Shown: piece by piece, positions 1 through 8,131 of the stretch
Numbering within the stretch: the stretch's first letter is position 1
Layout: each line of letters opens with the position of its first letter
Assembly: GCA_003694205.1 (NCBI GenBank)
Contig: RFKS01000307.1
Coordinates: forward strand, 1 to 8,663
Source: Alphaproteobacteria bacterium
GTDB taxonomy: Bacteria; Pseudomonadota; Alphaproteobacteria; Sphingomonadales; Rhodothalassiaceae
Reading direction: 5' to 3'
DNA: 8,663 nucleotides
Made by a program: the position numbers and the translations under genes
The notes under the pieces: model-generated
Told to the model about the DNA's origin: nothing
The model's input: the letters and a program-made list of their open reading frames with translations, nothing else
Databases searched by the model: none

Positions 1-60
1 ACCCGCGCCCATCCGCTGTCGCATGATGGCGCTGGAAAGTTCGCAGCAAGGATCATCGCC

Positions 61-549
61 ATGCCAAGAATCGGCTTTGTGATCACTCTCCTTTTTCTCG
101 CCGCCGTCGTCCCGACACGAGCCGCGGAGGTGCCGGGGCCCGACGGGCTCCTGCGCTTTGCCGCCTCCGCACCCGTCGCCGAGACCATGGACCGGCTGGC
201 CGAGGTTGCGACGGCGCGCGGCTTCCGGATCTTCGCCCGCATCGACCATGCGGCGGGTGCGGCATCGGTGGGCCGCAGCCTGCGCCCAACCGCACTGCTC
301 ATCTTCGGCAATCCCAAGGGCGGCGCGCCGCTCATGGAGGCGGCGCAGACGATGGCCATCGACCTGCCGCTCAAGGCCCTCGTCTATGAGGATGCGGACG
401 GCCGTGTCTGGATCGCCTTCAACGACCCCGCCTATCTCGTCCGGCGGCACCATCTCGCCGAGGGTCCACCCGTGATCGCGCGCATGACGGCGCTAATCGA
501 GGGGCTGGTGGCGGCGACCGTCAAGGTGGAAGGGGCGGACACGCCTTGA
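61..549 (+). CDS. Exported DUF302 domain protein
   Basis: The 162-residue product starts with a signal peptide: Arg3, a hydrophobic stretch at about residues 4-18, and a likely cleavage after Ala21 or Ala22. It is therefore probably periplasmic. The rest (about 30-150) matches the DUF302 family: a FARIDHAAGA segment, LLIFGNPKGGAPLMEAA, then IDLPLKALVYED and a WIAFNDPAYL segment near the C-terminus. These motifs are read by eye. The biochemical function of DUF302 proteins is not established, and none is assigned here. The ATG at 61 is preferred because AAGGA at 48-52 sits 8 nt upstream and because the signal peptide begins there, although the frame stays open to the left edge. A stop in another frame at 24-26 could end an upstream gene. 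The next gene lies 268 nt away behind its own promoter, so this is probably a separate transcription unit. Confidence 0.88.
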   Translation: MPRIGFVITLLFLAAVVPTRAAEVPGPDGLLRFAASAPVAETMDRLAEVATARGFRIFARIDHAAGAASVGRSLRPTALLIFGNPKGGAPLMEAAQTMAIDLPLKALVYEDADGRVWIAFNDPAYLVRRHHLAEGPPVIARMTALIEGLVAATVKVEGADTP

Positions 550-585
550 GCCTCTGGGGATGGGCGCCGTCGACCGCGCTCGCGG

Positions 586-616
586 GGGGCGGCTTTCCGC
601 TTGCCGCTCTTTCCTT
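586..616 (+). terminator. Possible weak terminator after the DUF302 gene
   Basis: Bases 586-593 can pair with 603-610 (8 pairs, two of them G-U) around a 9-nt loop, followed by TTCCTT. It lies 37 nt after the DUF302 stop. The stem is modest and the T-tract is interrupted, so this may be only a GC-rich coincidence. Confidence 0.2.
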
Positions 617-714
617 GACGCGGCGATGGGGGGTCGGGAGACGCCAATACCGGCGCGCGCCATCGCCCTGGCATTTGGCACCCGGTCGCAACCCGGCCTC
701 CCGGATTCGTCAGC

Positions 715-736
715 TTGCCGTTTACGTAAACGTCAA
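715..736. promoter_or_regulatory. Operator-like palindrome, probable MerR/LiuR-type site
   Basis: The core CGTTTACGTAAACG at 719-732 is a perfect 14-bp palindrome. The symmetry continues outward as TTG at 715-717 against CAA at 734-736, with one mismatched pair (718/733). The whole is a 22-bp dyad containing ACGTAAACGT. It lies about 80 nt upstream of a MerR-type regulator gene that heads a beta-oxidation operon. LiuR-type MerR regulators of branched-chain amino acid and fatty-acid catabolism are known to bind ACGT-containing palindromes of this kind; that resemblance is from memory and was not checked by a motif scan. The position between -35 and -10 suits repression and autoregulation. I saw no second copy in the window. 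Confidence 0.7.
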
Positions 737-743
737 CTACATA
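715..743 (+). promoter_or_regulatory. Candidate promoter of the beta-oxidation operon
   Basis: TTGCCG at 715-720 resembles a -35 box. TACATA at 738-743 is a poor but possible -10 box, 17 nt downstream. The whole spacer is filled by the palindrome listed separately. Transcription would begin near 750, leaving a leader of about 70 nt before the MerR-type gene. The -10 match is weak, so the exact boxes are uncertain, but the AT-richer patch in a GC-rich gap supports a control region here. Confidence 0.45.
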
Positions 744-798
744 GAGCCGCGGTTCCCACCGGGCCAGACAGGGCCAGGCGCATGCCCAATGAGTTGCC

Positions 799-806
799 AA
801 GGAGGG
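799..806 (+). promoter_or_regulatory. Ribosome binding site deciding the MerR gene start
   Basis: AAGGAGGG lies 11 nt upstream of the ATG at 818. The in-frame ATG at 782 lies before this site and has no comparable signal, and its extra 12 residues are not MerR-like. The start at 818 is therefore preferred. Confidence 0.7.
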
Positions 807-817
807 CGATTCCGCCG

Positions 818-1312
818 ATGCCGGCGTCCCGTTACAGCATTGCCGATCTCGCGCGCGAATTCGATGTCACGCCGCGCGCCCTGCGTTTCTACGAGGACCA
901 GGGATTGCTCACGCCCGAGCGCCGCGGTCAGAGCCGGCTCTATTCGGCCGCCGACCGGGCGCGGCTGGCGTGGATCTTGCGCGGCAAGCGAGTCGGCTTC
1001 TCGCTCGCCGAGATCGCGGAGATGCTCGACCTCTATGCGCTCGGCGATCATCGTACGACGCAGCGGCGACGCACATTGACGAAGTGCCGCGAGCGCATCG
1101 CGGCTCTCGCCCGGCAGCGTGACGACATCGACCAGATGATCGCCGAGCTTGAAGCCTTTACCGAGCTCCTCGCCGAGATCATCGAGAACCCGGCCCGCGA
1201 GGCCGCAGCACGCGCCCGCTTCCATGCCGCGGTCGGCGAAAGCGGTGTCGGTCCCGCGCGTCTTGCCGCTAAGCCTCGCAAAAACGACACCAAAGCCCCA
1301 CATTCCCCCTAG
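818..1312 (+). CDS. MerR-family transcriptional regulator, LiuR-like
   Basis: The 164-residue product opens with a MerR winged helix-turn-helix: YSIADLAREFDVTPRALRFY at residues 6-25, then EDQGLL, the wing segment RRGQSRLYS (35-43) and a second helix pair with GFSLAEIAEMLDLY. Residues of about 80-125 form a charged helical stretch, probably the dimerising coiled coil. The tail from about 130 is rich in Ala, Arg and Lys and looks disordered. There is no large C-terminal effector domain. Members of this type near acyl-CoA dehydrogenase and thiolase genes usually repress branched-chain amino acid or fatty-acid catabolism and respond to an acyl-CoA-type ligand; that role is inferred here from context. 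The gene lies 24 nt before the acyl-CoA dehydrogenase gene and behind the palindrome at 715-736, so it is probably co-transcribed and autoregulated. Confidence 0.9.
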   Translation: MPASRYSIADLAREFDVTPRALRFYEDQGLLTPERRGQSRLYSAADRARLAWILRGKRVGFSLAEIAEMLDLYALGDHRTTQRRRTLTKCRERIAALARQRDDIDQMIAELEAFTELLAEIIENPAREAAARARFHAAVGESGVGPARLAAKPRKNDTKAPHSP

Positions 1313-1336
1313 CCTTTGCAAGAAAGGGTGCTTTCC

Positions 1337-3127
<1,791 letters not shown>

Positions 3128-3130
3128 GAG

Positions 3131-3153
3131 CGGCGTCCCGGAAGGGAACGCCG
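3131..3153 (+). other. Intercistronic stem-loop with GNRA-type tetraloop
   Basis: CGGCGT (3131-3136) pairs with ACGCCG (3148-3153), and CCC (3137-3139) with GGG (3144-3146). This gives nine pairs with one bulged A (3147) and a GGAA loop. It begins 3 nt after the acyl-CoA dehydrogenase stop and ends before the thiolase ribosome binding site. With no T-tract it is unlikely to terminate transcription. A role in mRNA stability or processing is inferred. Confidence 0.55.
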
Positions 3154-3177
3154 AGTGCAAAAGGAAAGGAACGATCG

Positions 3178-4386
3178 ATGGCCGATGCCTTCATCTATGA
3201 TGCCGTCCGCACGCCGCGCGGCAAGGGGCGCGCCGATGGCAGCCTGCACGAGATCACCCCGATTCAGCTCGCCACCCAGGTGCTCGAGGCGGTCCGCGAT
3301 CGCAACGAGCTCGACACCTCCGCCGTCGACGACGTGATCTTCGGCTGCGTCACCCCGGTCGGCGAGGAGGGCGCCTGCATCCCGCGTGTCGCCGCGATCA
3401 ATGCCGGCTTCGCCGAGACCGTCGCCGGCGTGCAGATCAACCGCTTCTGCGCCTCCGGGCTCGAGGCTTGCAACATGGCCGCGGGGCAGGTCATGGCGGG
3501 GCAGGCCGATCTCATGATCGGCGGCGGCGTCGAGCATATGAGCCGGGTGCCGATGGGCTCGGACGGCGGCGCCTGGGCCACCGACCCGGCGGTGGCGATC
3601 CCCACCTATTTCGTACCACAGGGCATCTCGGCGGACCTGATCGCCACCAAATACGGTTATTCGCGTGACGATCTTGACGCCTATGCGGTGGAATCGCAAA
3701 AGCGCGCCAAACGCGCCTGGGACGAGGGGCGTTTCCAGCGTTCGATCGTGCCGGTAAAGGACGTCATCGGCGAGATCGTGCTCGATCACGACGAGCATAT
3801 GCGGCCCGAGACCGACATGCAGTCGCTCGGTGCGCTCAAACCCTCCTTCGCCGAGATCGGCACCAATTTCGGTTTCGATTCGGTCGCAATCCAGAAATAT
3901 CCCGAAGTGGAGCGCATCAACCATGTGCACCATGCGGGCAATTCCTCGGGCATCGTCGACGGGGCGTCGGCGGTTCTCATCGGCAATGCGGAGATGGGCA
4001 AGCGTCTCGGCCTCACGCCGCGGGCGCGCGTCCGCGCCTATGCCTCGATCGGCTCGGAGCCGACGATCATGCTGACCGGCCCCTCCTTCGCCGCCGAGAA
4101 GGCATTGAGGCGCGCCGGCATGGCGGTCGGCGACATCGATCTCTGGGAGCTCAACGAGGCCTTCGCCGCCGTCGTCCTGCGCTTCATGGACGTGCTCGGG
4201 GTCGATCACGCGAAGATCAATGTGAATGGCGGTGCCATCGCCATGGGCCATCCGCTGGGTGCCACCGGGGCCATGATCCTCGGCACCGTGCTCGACGAGC
4301 TTGAACGTACAGGCCAGGGCACGGCGCTTGTCAGCCTGTGCATCGGCGCCGGCATGGGAACGGCGACCATCATCGAGCGTGTGTGA
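3178..4386 (+). CDS. fadA: Acetyl-CoA acetyltransferase / 3-ketoacyl-CoA thiolase
   Basis: The 402-residue product is a full-length thiolase-family enzyme that cleaves 3-ketoacyl-CoA with CoA to release acetyl-CoA, the last beta-oxidation step. The nucleophile is Cys91 in [10 protein letters not shown]. Other family marks are [27 protein letters not shown], the NEAF motif, [15 protein letters not shown] with catalytic His358, and LCIGAGMG with the second catalytic Cys388. The ATG at 3178 follows a purine-rich AAGGAAAGGA that ends 7 nt upstream. The frame is open far upstream (to 2842), but that part overlaps the dehydrogenase gene and is not thiolase-like. The gene is 50 nt after the dehydrogenase stop and 74 nt before the FadB-like gene. 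Sequence motifs do not cleanly separate FadA-type degradative thiolases from acetoacetyl-CoA thiolases (AtoB/PhaA); the operon favours the degradative role, so the symbol is a functional guess. Confidence 0.92.
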   Translation: MADAFIYDAVRTPRGKGRADGSLHEITPIQLATQVLEAVRDRNELDTSAVDDVIFGCVTPVGEEGACIPRVAAINAGFAETVAGVQINRFCASGLEACNMAAGQVMAGQADLMIGGGVEHMSRVPMGSDGGAWATDPAVAIPTYFVPQGISADLIATKYGYSRDDLDAYAVESQKRAKRAWDEGRFQRSIVPVKDVIGEIVLDHDEHMRPETDMQSLGALKPSFAEIGTNFGFDSVAIQKYPEVERINHVHHAGNSSGIVDGASAVLIGNAEMGKRLGLTPRARVRAYASIGSEPTIMLTGPSFAAEKALRRAGMAVGDIDLWELNEAFAAVVLRFMDVLGVDHAKINVNGGAIAMGHPLGATGAMILGTVLDELERTGQGTALVSLCIGAGMGTATIIERV

Positions 4387-4402
4387 AATTGCCTGCGGAG
4401 GA

Positions 4403-4437
4403 GCCGTTCGTCCTGAGCGCGTCGAAGGATGAATGGC
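4403..4437. repeat. Dispersed palindromic repeat, hairpin-forming (FVLSxSKDE/RPELVEG type)
   Basis: Bases 4403-4413 pair with 4427-4437 (11 pairs, two G-U). The inner part adds T4414-A4426, a tandem G-A/A-G mismatch and G4417-C4423, leaving a CGCGT loop. The core pattern TCCTGAGC, three to four variable bases, then TCGAAGGA, is one I recognise as an intergenic repeat seen in many proteobacterial genomes. It is often mistranslated in annotations as FVLSLSKDE or RPELVEG strings. In the frame of the downstream gene it would read FVLSASKDE. It sits in the 74-nt gap between the thiolase and FadB-like genes and ends just before the latter's ribosome binding site. Only one copy is present in the window, so membership of the family rests on recognition rather than comparison. 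Confidence 0.75.
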
Positions 4438-4460
4438 CCGAGAGAGGAAAGAGACAATCC

Positions 4461-6671
4461 ATGACCAAGACCATCCAGTTCCGCGTCGAAGACGGTGTTG
4501 CCATCCTCAGCATCGACGTTCCCGGCCAGTCGATGAACATCATCACGCCCGAGGTAATGGACGAGCTCGAGGCGCTCGTCGATCGCGTGCTCGAGGACGA
4601 AGCCATCGAGGGCGCCGTCATTACCTCGGCTAGGGACAGCTTCATGGCCGGCGCCGATCTCAAGATGCTGAGCCAGCTCTCGGCGATGGCGAAGAGCCAC
4701 CGGCCCGGCGAGATCTTCCAGCAGGCGGTGCGTCTCAACCGGCTCTTCCGCAAGCTCGAGACCGGCGGCAAGCCGGTGAAGGAATTGCAGAAGACGAAGA
4801 CCAAGCCCTTCGTCGCCGCGGTCCGCGGGCAAGCGCTCGGCGGCGGTTTCGAGCTGCCGCTGGCGTGCCATTTCCGCGTCGCCGCCGATGACGGCTCGGT
4901 GAAATTCGGAACCCCGGAGGTGATGGTTGGCCTCTTGCCCGGTGCCGGCGGTACGCAGCGCCTGCCGCGCATCGTGGGCATCCAGGCGGCGTTGCAATAT
5001 CTGACGACAGGCAAGACCCTGAGCGCACAGGAAGCAAAAAGCTTCGGCATCGTCACCGAGCTGGCGCCGCCGGACGAGATCGTCGAGCGGGCAAAGGCGC
5101 TGGTCAAGGCGAACAAGCGGGCGATCCAGCCCTGGGACGTCAAGGGCTTCAAATATCCCGGCGGTGGCGGCGCCATGCACCCCAATGCGGTACGCACCTT
5201 CATGGCGGCGAACGCGATGGCGCGCGAGAAGACCTACGGGCTCTATCCCGCGGTGCAGTACATCCTCTCCTGTGTCTATGAAGGCTCGATCGTGCCCTTC
5301 GACCGGGCGCTCGAGATCGAGAGCAAGTACTTCACGCGGCTCCTCGTCGAGGGACAGGCGGCGAACATGATCCGCACGCTGTTCGTCAACAAGCAGGCGG
5401 CCGAGAAGGGTGCACGCCGGCCTAAGGGCATCGAGCCGATGCCGACCAAACGCCTCGGCATGCTGGGTGCGGGGCTGATGGGGGCGGGCATCGCCCATGT
5501 CGCGGCCGCGGCCGGCATCGAAGTGGTGCTGATCGACCGCGACCAGGCCTCCGCCGAGCGCGGCAAGGCGCATTCCGAGAAGCTGGTCGAAAAAGCAGTC
5601 AAGCGGCGCAAGATGACCAAGGAGGAGGGCGAGACCCTGCTGGCGCGCATCAAGCCGAGCGCCGACTATGCAGACCTCGCCGGCTGCGATCTCATCATCG
5701 AGGCGGTGTTCGAGGACCGGGCGCTGAAGGCCGAGGTGACGAAACGCGCGCTCGCCGTCACCGGCGAGGACATCATCTTCGGCTCGAACACCTCGACGCT
5801 CCCCATTACCGAACTCGCGGCAGCCGACCCCAAGCCCGAGAACTTCATCGGCATCCACTTCTTCTCACCGGTCGAGAAAATGCCGCTCGTCGAGATCATC
5901 GTCGGCAAGAAGACCGGCGACCGGGCCATCGCGAAGGCGCTTGATTTCGCGCGGCAGATCCGGAAGACGCCGATCGTCGTCAATGACAGCCGCGGCTTCT
6001 ATACCTCGCGTTCCTTCGGGACCTATGTCATGGAAGGCTATGCGATGGTGGCGGAAGGCATCAATCCGGCGCTGATCGAGAATGCCGGGCGCATGATCGG
6101 CATGCCGGTGGGCCCGCTCGCGGTCGGCGACGAGGTGGCGATCGATCTCTCCTACAAGATCCTGAAACAGACGAAGAAGGACCTCGGCGACGCCTATGAG
6201 CCGTCACCGGCGGACAAGGTGGTTGAGCTCTTCGTCGAGAAGCTCGAACGTTTCGGGCGCAAGAACGGCAAGGGCATGTATGTCTATCCCGAAGACGGCT
6301 CGAAGAAGTATCTATGGCCCGGGATCGCCGAGCACTTCCCGCCCGCCGCCGAGCAGCCGGATGTCGAAGAGGTGAAGAAGCGCCTGCTCTATCGCCAGAT
6401 CGTCGAGTGCGTGCGCTGTTATGCGGAAGGCGTTCTCGTGACCGTCGAGGACGGCGATGTGGGGGCGATTTTCGGCTGGGGTTTCGCGCCCTGGACCGGC
6501 GGCCCCTTCAGCCATGTCGACTTTATCGGCGCCAAGACATTCATTGCCGAAGCCGACCGGCTCGCGGAGATCTATGGCGAACGCTTCCGCGTGCCCGATC
6601 AGCTGCGCGAGATGGCACAGCGCGGCGAGACCTATTACAAGACGCCGGAAACGCAGGCGAGTGCCGCCTGA
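4461..6671 (+). CDS. fadB: FadB-type enoyl-CoA hydratase / 3-hydroxyacyl-CoA dehydrogenase
   Basis: This 736-residue multifunctional protein catalyses the two middle steps of beta-oxidation. The N-terminal crotonase domain (about 1-210) has the oxyanion-hole segment [25 protein letters not shown] with Glu131, and [16 protein letters not shown] with Glu153; these two Glu match the hydratase acid/base pair of FadB. The NAD-binding domain starts near 330 with [15 protein letters not shown] (GxGxxG at 336-341), then [12 protein letters not shown] and [16 protein letters not shown], where His466 and Glu478 have the spacing of the FadB catalytic dyad. The C-terminal helical dehydrogenase domains follow, with GFYTSR and [11 protein letters not shown]. 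Length fits FadB/FadJ. The ATG at 4461 is preferred: GAAAGAGA ends about 7 nt upstream, and the in-frame extension to 4338 would translate the hairpin repeat and overlap the thiolase gene. In E. coli FadB works in a complex with FadA; a similar pairing with the preceding thiolase is plausible. Confidence 0.93.
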   Translation: MTKTIQFRVEDGVAILSIDVPGQSMNIITPEVMDELEALVDRVLEDEAIEGAVITSARDSFMAGADLKMLSQLSAMAKSHRPGEIFQQAVRLNRLFRKLETGGKPVKELQKTKTKPFVAAVRGQALGGGFELPLACHFRVAADDGSVKFGTPEVMVGLLPGAGGTQRLPRIVGIQAALQYLTTGKTLSAQEAKSFGIVTELAPPDEIVERAKALVKANKRAIQPWDVKGFKYPGGGGAMHPNAVRTFMAANAMAREKTYGLYPAVQYILSCVYEGSIVPFDRALEIESKYFTRLLVEGQAANMIRTLFVNKQAAEKGARRPKGIEPMPTKRLGMLGAGLMGAGIAHVAAAAGIEVVLIDRDQASAERGKAHSEKLVEKAVKRRKMTKEEGETLLARIKPSADYADLAGCDLIIEAVFEDRALKAEVTKRALAVTGEDIIFGSNTSTLPITELAAADPKPENFIGIHFFSPVEKMPLVEIIVGKKTGDRAIAKALDFARQIRKTPIVVNDSRGFYTSRSFGTYVMEGYAMVAEGINPALIENAGRMIGMPVGPLAVGDEVAIDLSYKILKQTKKDLGDAYEPSPADKVVELFVEKLERFGRKNGKGMYVYPEDGSKKYLWPGIAEHFPPAAEQPDVEEVKKRLLYRQIVECVRCYAEGVLVTVEDGDVGAIFGWGFAPWTGGPFSHVDFIGAKTFIAEADRLAEIYGERFRVPDQLREMAQRGETYYKTPETQASAA

Positions 6672-6692
6672 GTTCGGGTTCTCGAGGTTTCA

Positions 6693-6717
6693 CGGCGGCG
6701 TTGCCATGACGCCGCCG
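6693..6717 (+). terminator. Strong stem-loop after the beta-oxidation operon
   Basis: CGGCGGCGT (6693-6701) pairs perfectly with ACGCCGCCG (6709-6717), nine pairs around a 7-nt TGCCATG loop, 21 nt after the FadB-like stop. The downstream tract is C-rich, not T-rich, so it is a terminator of the U-poor kind or an mRNA 3'-end stabiliser. The operon boundary is supported by the new promoter at 6819-6848. Confidence 0.5.
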
Positions 6718-6774
6718 CCCACCCTCCCTCCACCCGGCCGCTGTCCAGCATGGTACCAGAGCTCGCCGTGTATG

Positions 6775-6790
6775 CCCGCCATGCGGGATT
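6775..6790. repeat. Mini-hairpin copy A upstream of the epimerase gene
   Basis: CCCGCCATGCGGGATT contains a 5-bp CCCGC/GCGGG stem with a CAT loop. It matches 8053-8068 at 15 of 16 bases, and the two copies lie on either side of the epimerase gene. Short GC-rich matches of this size can arise by chance. Confidence 0.35.
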
Positions 6791-6818
6791 TCATGGGCGA
6801 CGCACACACAACGCGTAA

Positions 6819-6848
6819 TTGCAATTTCCTTTCCCGCGCCGCTATAGT
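6819..6848 (+). promoter_or_regulatory. Sigma70-like promoter of the epimerase gene
   Basis: TTGCAA at 6819-6824 (-35) and TATAGT at 6843-6848 (-10, five of six consensus bases) are separated by 18 nt, in the most AT-rich patch of the gap. The start point would be near 6855, giving a leader of about 26 nt to the ATG at 6881. A perfect 10-bp palindrome, AATTGCAATT (6817-6826), overlaps the -35 box. Confidence 0.65.
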
Positions 6849-6865
6849 CGGTGGCACCGGCGGCC

Positions 6866-6873
6866 GGAGGAGG
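6866..6873 (+). promoter_or_regulatory. Ribosome binding site deciding the epimerase start
   Basis: GGAGGAGG lies 7 nt before the ATG at 6881. An in-frame GTG at 6851 lies upstream of this site and upstream of the predicted transcription start, so it is unlikely to be used. Confidence 0.8.
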
Positions 6874-6880
6874 GGCGGCA

Positions 6881-8035
6881 ATGGCGGATATCGGGGGCAA
6901 GGCGCGGATCCTCTGCGTGCTCGGCACGCGCCCGGAGGCGCTCAAGCTGGCACCGGTCATAACGGCGCTGCGTGGAACAGCCGGACTGCGTGCGATTGTC
7001 TGCTTGACCGGGCAGCATCGCGAGCTCGTCGACGACATCCTTCCCCTGTTCGGGATCACGCCGGATTTCGATCTCGACCTCATGATGCCGCGGCAATCCC
7101 TGGTTGACCTCACGGCGCGCCTGTTGCGGGGGCTCGATGCTGTGATCGGGCGCGTCGACCCGCAACTTGTTCTCGTTCAGGGGGACACGACGACAGCGAT
7201 GGCGGCAGGCCTCGCCGCGCTGTACCGGCAAAAACGCCTGGCCCATATCGAGGCGGGACTGAGGACCGGGGACCTCGCCTGCCCCTGGCCGGAGGAGGCC
7301 AATCGCCGCATTATCAGAGCGCTCGCTGCAATCCATTTCGCCCCTACGGAGACGGCGCGGCGCAATCTTCTCGTCGAAGGTGTCGCGTCCGCATCGATTC
7401 ATGTCACGGGCAACACGATCGTCGATGCCCTGAATGCCATCCGGGCGCGTCCAGGGGGCGATGCGCGGGCCGGAACCGCGCGCCAGCTGCCGAAGATCGC
7501 CCGATCCTCACGCCGTCGCCTGCTGCTTGTCACCAGCCACCGCAGGGAGAGCTTCGGCAGCGGGCTCGCGCAGCTGTGCGAGGCGCTCGCCGAGCTGGCG
7601 CGACGCCGCGATGTCGCGATCCTGTTTCCCGTGCACCCCAATCCGCATGTTCGTGCGGTCGTGCACCGGCATCTCGCCGGACGCTCCCGCATTCAACTGG
7701 TCGACCCGCTGACCTATCCCGCCTTCGTCGCGTGCATGAGCCGCGCCGACATTCTTCTCACCGACTCGGGCGGTGTGCAGGAGGAAGCCGCGGTGCTCGG
7801 CAAGCCGGTCCTCGTCCTGCGCCGGAAGAGCGAACGGGTCGAAGGGATCCGGAACGGGGGCGCCATGCTGGTCGGCACGGATGCGGGGCGGATCGTTGCC
7901 GCGGCCGCGCGCCTTCTTGACGACGAGGCCGCCTATGGCCGCATGAGCCGTGCCGAAAGCTGCTATGGCGACGGCGGCGCAAGCGACCGCATCGTGGCCA
8001 TTCTCGCCCGCGCCCTCATGCGGGCCGTGGCCTGA
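6881..8035 (+). CDS. wecB: Non-hydrolysing UDP-N-acetylglucosamine 2-epimerase family protein
   Basis: The 384-residue product has the length and GT-B fold pattern of WecB/MnaA, cytosolic enzymes that interconvert UDP-GlcNAc and UDP-ManNAc for surface-polysaccharide synthesis. Visible motifs in order: LGTRPEALKLAP with Arg17, QGDTTT with Asp102, HIEAGLRTG with Glu124, CPWPEEANR with Glu138, VTGNTIVDAL, TSHRRESFG with His220, and TDSGGVQEEAAVLGKPVL with Ser296 and Glu302. The Asp, two Glu and His correspond in order and spacing to the catalytic set known for E. coli WecB. Two motifs are off-consensus: the usual HRREN reads HRRES, and the usual TERPE reads SERVE. The family also includes epimerases for other UDP-sugars, so the substrate is not certain. 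No other polysaccharide gene is visible. The gene has its own promoter, so it is not part of the beta-oxidation operon. Confidence 0.88.
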   Translation: MADIGGKARILCVLGTRPEALKLAPVITALRGTAGLRAIVCLTGQHRELVDDILPLFGITPDFDLDLMMPRQSLVDLTARLLRGLDAVIGRVDPQLVLVQGDTTTAMAAGLAALYRQKRLAHIEAGLRTGDLACPWPEEANRRIIRALAAIHFAPTETARRNLLVEGVASASIHVTGNTIVDALNAIRARPGGDARAGTARQLPKIARSSRRRLLLVTSHRRESFGSGLAQLCEALAELARRRDVAILFPVHPNPHVRAVVHRHLAGRSRIQLVDPLTYPAFVACMSRADILLTDSGGVQEEAAVLGKPVLVLRRKSERVEGIRNGGAMLVGTDAGRIVAAAARLLDDEAAYGRMSRAESCYGDGGASDRIVAILARALMRAVA

Positions 8036-8042
8036 CAGCCAA

Positions 8043-8079
8043 GCCCGCCCGACCCGCCTTGCGGGATTGCGCGGCGGGC
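8043..8079 (+). terminator. Nested stem-loop after the epimerase gene
   Basis: GCCCGCC (8043-8049) can pair with GGCGGGC (8073-8079). Inside it a second hairpin, CCCGC/GCGGG (8053-8065), is possible. It starts 7 nt after the epimerase stop. No T-tract follows, so it could be a U-poor terminator, an attenuating structure, or a spacer in a two-gene operon. Confidence 0.35.
8053..8068. repeat. Mini-hairpin copy B downstream of the epimerase gene
   Basis: CCCGCCTTGCGGGATT is 15/16 identical to 6775-6790, with the single difference in the loop, so the stem is kept. It forms the inner arm of the larger structure at 8043-8079. Confidence 0.35.
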
Positions 8080-8131
8080 GACGGCCGGGGCATTCTGTCC
8101 TGCGTGGCGGCGGTCAGGAGAGAGATACCCG

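Noticed and set aside
971..990. Hairpin-like CTTGCGCGGCAAG in the regulator gene
   Set aside because: It lies within well-supported coding sequence (the LRGKR segment) and is explained by the codons. There is no sign of an RNA function.
4338..4460. Upstream in-frame extension of the FadB-like protein
   Set aside because: It would translate the tail of the thiolase gene in another frame and the hairpin repeat (giving FVLSASKDE), a common annotation artefact.
4206..5858. 550-codon open frame on the minus strand
   Set aside because: It is antisense to the end of the thiolase gene and most of the FadB-like gene. Its sequence is a His/Arg/Asp-rich shadow translation without motifs, and it crosses the intergenic hairpin repeat.
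6851..6880. GTG start for the epimerase
   Set aside because: It precedes the strong ribosome binding site and lies at or before the predicted transcription start.
6457..7107. Open frame on the plus strand spanning the FadB-epimerase gap
   Set aside because: It overlaps both real genes out of frame, crosses the promoter and terminator-like signals, and shows no domain.
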